This document shows positions 5,568-9,222 of a DNA stretch of 9,222 nt, one piece after another. The translations under genes and the position numbers were made by a program. Positions within the stretch are counted from its first letter, which is position 1. The number at the start of each line of letters is the position of its first letter. The notes beneath the pieces were generated by a model that was not told where the DNA came from, did not search any database, and saw only the letters and a list, made by a program, of their open reading frames with translations. The stretch comes from Methylococcaceae bacterium (GTDB lineage: Bacteria; Pseudomonadota; Gammaproteobacteria; Methylococcales; Methylomonadaceae): positions 1 to 9,222 of the forward strand of contig SXIZ01000252.1 of NCBI GenBank assembly GCA_005779525.1. The letters are read 5' to 3'.

Positions 5568-6383
5568 ATGAATAATACGATGCAAGCACTCAGCATTTTA
5601 CAGATTTCCGATACCCATCTCTTAGCAGAATCTGAAGATAAGATGTTGGGCATTGCGACCGAAAAGTATTTTGTACGCGTTCTGGAGCAGGCCTTTGCCG
5701 AGCAGCGACATTATGATCTGGTGCTGGTGACTGGCGATTTAACTCAAACTCCCACGGTGCAAAGTTATCAGCGTATCGCTAATTATTTGGCTCAGTCCGG
5801 CATTCCGGTCAGATGTTTACCGGGCAATCATGATAATTTAAGCTTGATGCAACAAATTCTCAATACGGCAACCCTGAGCTGTCGTCCCCACGCAGTCTTT
5901 GAACAGTGGCAAGTGATTCTGTTAAACAGCCAAATTGTGGGTGATGCAGGTGGGCGCTTATTACCGCAGGAGCTTAAGTTCCTAGAAAATTGTTTACAGC
6001 AGTATCCTGAGCATTTTGCTATGGTTGCGACGCATCATCATTGTGTGCCTACACAAAGTGAGTGGATGGACACCATGATGATAGAAAATAGTCATGAATT
6101 TTTAGAACTGGTGCAACGCTATCCACAAGTCAAAGTGATTACCACAGGACATATCCACCAAGAACTTGATGTGCAAACGTCCGGTTTTCGAATTTTGGGG
6201 AATCCCTCCACTTTTTTTCAATTTACACCGTTCAGCCCTGATTTTAGTTTGGATGAAACGGCACCGGGCTATCGGCAATTTTTACTGTATCCAGACGGTA
6301 GTCTGTCCACAGAAGTCAAACGTCTACCCGGAGCTTTAACAGAATTACAATGGGATGAAAATGGCTACTTTGAAGGGCCATAA
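5568..6383 (+). CDS. cpdA: 3',5'-cyclic-AMP phosphodiesterase (CpdA/Icc)
   Basis: CpdA hydrolyses cAMP to AMP and so tunes CRP-dependent regulation. It belongs to the metallophosphoesterase superfamily. All metal-binding blocks are present in the 271-residue product: D15-x-H17 (ISDTH), GDL at 56-58, GNHD at 86-89, THHH at 155-158, and TGHIH at 193-197. Length and motif order match E. coli CpdA (275 residues). Possible starts are TTG 5562 (overlapping the argA stop), ATG 5568 and ATG 5580. I chose 5568 because it is the first ATG and leaves a family-typical short N-terminus; no strong ribosome binding site decides it. Only 2 bp separate it from the argA stop, so translation is probably coupled. 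The 3' end faces ppk with a 3-bp gap. Confidence 0.92.
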   Translation: MNNTMQALSILQISDTHLLAESEDKMLGIATEKYFVRVLEQAFAEQRHYDLVLVTGDLTQTPTVQSYQRIANYLAQSGIPVRCLPGNHDNLSLMQQILNTATLSCRPHAVFEQWQVILLNSQIVGDAGGRLLPQELKFLENCLQQYPEHFAMVATHHHCVPTQSEWMDTMMIENSHEFLELVQRYPQVKVITTGHIHQELDVQTSGFRILGNPSTFFQFTPFSPDFSLDETAPGYRQFLLYPDGSLSTEVKRLPGALTELQWDENGYFEGP

Positions 6384-6386
6384 CTC

Positions 6387-8456
6387 TTAAGCAAAAGAAC
6401 GCAACAGTTCAGTTTGGACTTGGTAAATAGCTTCCCCTTCATGCTGCACGCGGGCGTAATTTCCCTCGTTGTTTAAGATCCAGGCTTGGGAGTTATCGCA
6501 CAAATAGCCGTGTAAATTATCTAAAATCCGCTCCTGCAATTTCTTATTTTCCACTGGAAAGCACACTTCTACTCGTCTAAACATATTGCGATGCATTAAA
6601 TCCGCACTGGATAGAAAAACTTCGGGGTTGCCGTCGTTCAGAAAAGTGTACACGCGATGATGTTCTAAAAAGCGGCCAACAATCGAACGGACTTCAATAT
6701 TTTCCGAAACTCCGGGAATCCCTGGTTTTAAACAGCACATACCGCGCACGATTAATTTGACTTCCACACCCGCTTGCGAAGCTCTATACAGGGCTCGAAT
6801 AGCTTCTTCTTCGGTCACCGCATTAACTTTAATCACTATCCGCGCAGGTCTGCCTTTTTGCGCATGTTGAATTTCACGTTCAATTTTGGCCAGAATGCCT
6901 TTATGTAAGGTAAACGGGGATTGTAAAAGTTTATTGAGTTTACTGACTTGTCCAAGACTGGTGAGCTGCACAAAAATGCGGCGCACATCGTCACCTAATT
7001 CTTTGTTGGCAGAAAATAGTCCGTAGTCGGTGTATAAGCGAGCGGTTTTTCGATGATAGTTACCCGTGCCCAAATGTGCATAATTACATAAGACTTTACC
7101 TTCTCGGCGTAAAACCAAACACATTTTGGCATGCGTTTTATAACCGACCACGCCGTAAACCACATGTACAGCCGCATCTTGCAAACGCGATGCCAATTTA
7201 ATGTTGGCCCCCTCATCAAAACGGGCGCGCAATTCAATAATAACGGTCACCTCTTTACCTGCACGCGCGGCTTTTACTAGGGCATCTACTACCGGAGAAT
7301 CCGGGCCCGTGCGGTATAAGGTCTGTTTAATTGCTAATACATCGGGATCGGCAGCGGCTTGGCGTAAAAAATCGACAAAGGGGGTAAAAGATTCATAAGG
7401 ATGATGCAATAAAATGTCTTGTTTGCGAATCAGATCAAACATGCTTTTATTGCGCGCTAATTGCGGTGGCGAAACTGGATTAAACAATGGAAATTTGAGT
7501 TCTGGGCGGTCAATCAAGTCATAAATTTCCTGAATACGACTCAAATTAACCGGGCCATCGACCAAAAATAAGCGATCAGCGGATAAGCCAAAGCGGGTCA
7601 TTAAGAAATCAACGGTTTCGTTGGGACAGTTCGAATCAATTTCCAAGCGCACTTCATCGCCATAGTTGCGCATCATCAATTCGCCTTCTACGGCGCGCAA
7701 CAAATCATCAATCGCTTCCTCGTCCACAAAGAAATCGGTGTTACGCGTAACTCGAAACTGATGGCAGCCTTTTACGCGCATGCCTTGAAACAATTCATCG
7801 ACAAAACCATGAATAATGGAGGAGAGGAACACAAAATTATGTTCTCCCGGATTAGCGCATTCTTGTGGGAGTTGAATAATTCGGGGCAAGGAGCGGGGAG
7901 CTTGCAGCACCGCATGATTGCTATTACGTCCAAAGGCATCTTTTCCGGTAAGCGTCAAAATAAAATTTAAACTTTTATTGAGGATGCGTGGAAACGGGTG
8001 CGCCGAGTCTAAGCCGACCGGGGTCAGAATCGGCATTAATTCTTGTTCGAAAAATTTCGCTAACCAATCTTTTTGTGTTTGATTCCATTCATTGCGGCGC
8101 AAAAAACGGATATTTTCGCTTTTAAGTAAAGGGATTAATACCTGATTGAGCACATGATATTGCTCATCCACTAAAGCATGAACTTTACGGCTGATGTGTT
8201 CTAATTGTTCCGACGCCGTCAAGCCATCCGCACTGAGCATGGTGGGATTCATCTTACGCATTTGTAATAAGCTGGATACCCGCACTTCATAAAATTCGTC
8301 TAAATTCGAACAGGAAATGCATAAGTAATTTAAACGTTCTAGTAACGGAACTTGTTCATCCAAGGTTTGCGCTAAGACACGCGAGTTGAATTCTAGGACG
8401 CTAAGTTCACGATTTAAATAGTATTTAGGGTGAGTAAGATCGAGTGCGGTATCCAT
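6387..8456 (-). CDS. ppk1: Polyphosphate kinase 1
   Basis: Ppk1 reversibly makes long-chain polyphosphate from ATP, usually as a membrane-associated oligomer. The product is 689 residues, against 688 in E. coli. It opens with YLNRELSVLEFNSRVL and SCSNLDEFYEVRVSSL (N domain), followed by the H domain. It then has the two phospholipase-D-like catalytic halves: YKTHAKM with H442, equivalent to the autophosphorylated E. coli His435, and FLEHHRVY with H599, equivalent to His592. ADLMHRNMFRRVE (619-631) matches the C-terminal family block. I chose the start at 8456 because AAGG sits 6 nt upstream on the minus strand and the family N-terminus fits. A longer in-frame ATG at 8495 lacks a ribosome binding site. 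No ppx gene is adjacent in the window. It converges on cpdA with 3 bp between stop codons. Confidence 0.96.
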   Translation of the reverse strand: MDTALDLTHPKYYLNRELSVLEFNSRVLAQTLDEQVPLLERLNYLCISCSNLDEFYEVRVSSLLQMRKMNPTMLSADGLTASEQLEHISRKVHALVDEQYHVLNQVLIPLLKSENIRFLRRNEWNQTQKDWLAKFFEQELMPILTPVGLDSAHPFPRILNKSLNFILTLTGKDAFGRNSNHAVLQAPRSLPRIIQLPQECANPGEHNFVFLSSIIHGFVDELFQGMRVKGCHQFRVTRNTDFFVDEEAIDDLLRAVEGELMMRNYGDEVRLEIDSNCPNETVDFLMTRFGLSADRLFLVDGPVNLSRIQEIYDLIDRPELKFPLFNPVSPPQLARNKSMFDLIRKQDILLHHPYESFTPFVDFLRQAAADPDVLAIKQTLYRTGPDSPVVDALVKAARAGKEVTVIIELRARFDEGANIKLASRLQDAAVHVVYGVVGYKTHAKMCLVLRREGKVLCNYAHLGTGNYHRKTARLYTDYGLFSANKELGDDVRRIFVQLTSLGQVSKLNKLLQSPFTLHKGILAKIEREIQHAQKGRPARIVIKVNAVTEEEAIRALYRASQAGVEVKLIVRGMCCLKPGIPGVSENIEVRSIVGRFLEHHRVYTFLNDGNPEVFLSSADLMHRNMFRRVEVCFPVENKKLQERILDNLHGYLCDNSQAWILNNEGNYARVQHEGEAIYQVQTELLRSFA

Positions 8457-8532
8457 AGCTAGCCTTGAAATGTAATAGTCAAAAATCCTTTCCATACAGG
8501 GTGAGCTGATAAATCAGGCAACGCAGCATGAA

Positions 8533-8561
8533 ACTATAGGTCATTGGGTTATTGAAGTTAA
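8533..8561 (-). promoter_or_regulatory. Candidate sigma-70 promoter of ppk1
   Basis: On the minus strand, TTAACT (8561-8556) and TATAGT (8538-8533) are spaced by 17 bp and match the consensus at 4/6 and 5/6. The leader to the ATG at 8456 would be about 70 nt. A second pair further upstream (TTGTAA 8591-8586, TACACT 8568-8563, also 17 bp apart) is a weaker alternative. No Pho box was recognised, though I did not score for one systematically. Confidence 0.35.
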
Positions 8562-8591
8562 GAGTGTAGAAATATTCGACTAAATTTACAA

Positions 8592-8999
8592 CTGTGTTTT
8601 GTTTAAATCTTAGGATTATATGGGGAGCTATAGTCAGTGGTGGTGCGTTCCTTATTACAGGCAAAATTCTTACACCCTCCCTTTTGAAGAGTCATTAGAG
8701 AGTGTTGATTCTAATCGCCCAGCGGAAAACCGTATATTCGGTGGTGTGGCAGAGGTGACGGGCGTAATCCCATTACTCCGCGCCGATCAATACAAATTCT
8801 ATGGCCGTAGCAAACTTTTTCTAGTGAAGGATTTGTGGCATTGAACAAATTTACTCTGACGGTAGCATGTAGATAATTGATTATTTGATTATAATCACCG
8901 ATGTTACGCAGGTCGTTCGCGAAAGACTCGCAGCGTTTGACGCGATACAGGCTAGAAGTCATAGCTCGAACTTAATATGGGGCTAAAAAAGAATTTTCC
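8592..8999. other. Gene-poor stretch with possible decayed group II intron 3' end
   Basis: I find no supported gene. An open frame at 8620-8844 on the plus strand (74 residues, AGGA 4 nt before its ATG) resembles no family I know. A frame at 8711-8962 on the minus strand contains PLPHHRIYG, a string I associate with spurious translations of intron or transposon ends. The stretch 8722-8788 has GGAAAACCG, then CGGTGGTGTGG, then a hairpin GTAAT-CCC-ATTAC (8764-8776). That order recalls domains V and VI of bacterial group II introns, but the domain V stem does not pair properly. An AT palindrome TGATTAT/ATAATCA lies at 8878-8897, close to a possible rightward -10 (GATAAT, 8872-8877). Confidence 0.3.
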
Positions 9000-9136
9000 C
9001 TCGTTCCCAAGCTCTGCTTGGGAACACATACCGTTAAGCTCTGCTTGCTATTACGTTAATCAAACTGCGCAGGAAATAGGCACTCCGTCAAGCGGAGCTT
9101 GAAGAAAGACATTCCCAAGCAGAGCTTGGGAACGAG
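9000..9136. mobile_element. MITE-like element with perfect 25-bp terminal inverted repeats
   Basis: The first 25 bases (9000-9024) are the exact reverse complement of the last 25 (9112-9136). Each end is itself a hairpin, TTCCCAAGC-tct-GCTTGGGAA and its complement, so the ends can fold separately or pair with each other. The motif AAGCTCTGCTT recurs inside: 9009-9019 and 9036-9046 forward, then AAGCGGAGCTT (9090-9100) and AAGCAGAGCTT (9117-9127) in the reverse sense. The unit is therefore a nested palindrome. It has no coding capacity and would need a transposase in trans if it moves. No clear target-site duplication is visible at its edges. CGTTCCCAAGC...GCTTGGGAACG repeats are widespread in several bacterial groups, in my recollection. 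Confidence 0.7.
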
Positions 9137-9222
9137 AAAAACAAGCAGAGATGATTGCAAGTGAATTGGTGGGGTAGATTTTGAATTAGAAAATATAATT
9201 GAATATCAATATTATAGATCAA

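Noticed and set aside
6995..7237. Minus-strand open frame inside ppk1
   Set aside because: It is a frame-shifted shadow of ppk1 near its catalytic region.
8620..8844. Small plus-strand gene of 74 codons
   Set aside because: Despite AGGA 4 nt before its ATG, the sequence matches no family I know and it overlaps the possible intron relic, so I do not call it a gene.
9000..9150. CRISPR array
   Set aside because: The repeated motif is palindromic, appears in both orientations and at irregular spacing, with no uniform spacers. It is a nested inverted-repeat element.

Overview
The window looks like chromosomal DNA of a moderately AT-rich gammaproteobacterium. The classical bifunctional ArgA, the CpdA-type cAMP phosphodiesterase, the 689-residue Ppk1 and the Pat-like acetyltransferase tail all resemble gammaproteobacterial proteins. 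The dispersed palindromic repeats (CCCGGAT...ATCCGGG type and CGTTCCCAAGC...GCTTGGGAACG type) remind me of Thiotrichales or Methylococcales genomes. The order-level guess is weak and comes from memory, not from a search.

Layout. (1) 1-307: the 3' end of a GNAT acetyltransferase gene, probably the C-terminal domain of a Pat/acyl-CoA-synthetase-like fusion. (2) 315-2356: an accessory-looking segment bracketed by two directly oriented copies of an ~84-bp palindromic repeat. It holds a ParD/ParE-type toxin-antitoxin pair whose toxin gene is frameshifted by one missing T, a perfect 19-bp-arm palindrome, and a GC-richer DUF2971-like gene enclosed by a perfect 13-bp inverted repeat. (3) 2607-3893: a membrane-anchored SPFH/band-7 protein standing alone. 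(4) 4225-6383: argA followed immediately by cpdA, a tight two-gene unit. (5) 6387-8456 on the minus strand: ppk1, convergent with cpdA, with only 3 bp between the stop codons. (6) 8457-9222: no convincing gene. It holds a candidate ppk promoter, a possible decayed group II intron 3' end, and a MITE-like element with perfect 25-bp terminal inverted repeats.

How it fits together. The right half is ordinary core metabolism and signalling: arginine biosynthesis entry, cAMP breakdown and polyphosphate synthesis. The left half, between the acetyltransferase gene and the SPFH gene, reads as a small gene-acquisition site with addiction or defence-type cargo and repeat sequences. I see no CRISPR array, tRNA, rRNA or complete transposase. 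The most unusual structures are the inverted-repeat-bounded DUF2971 cassette with its adjacent palindrome and the one-base lesion in parE. I cannot demonstrate a new system from this sequence alone.
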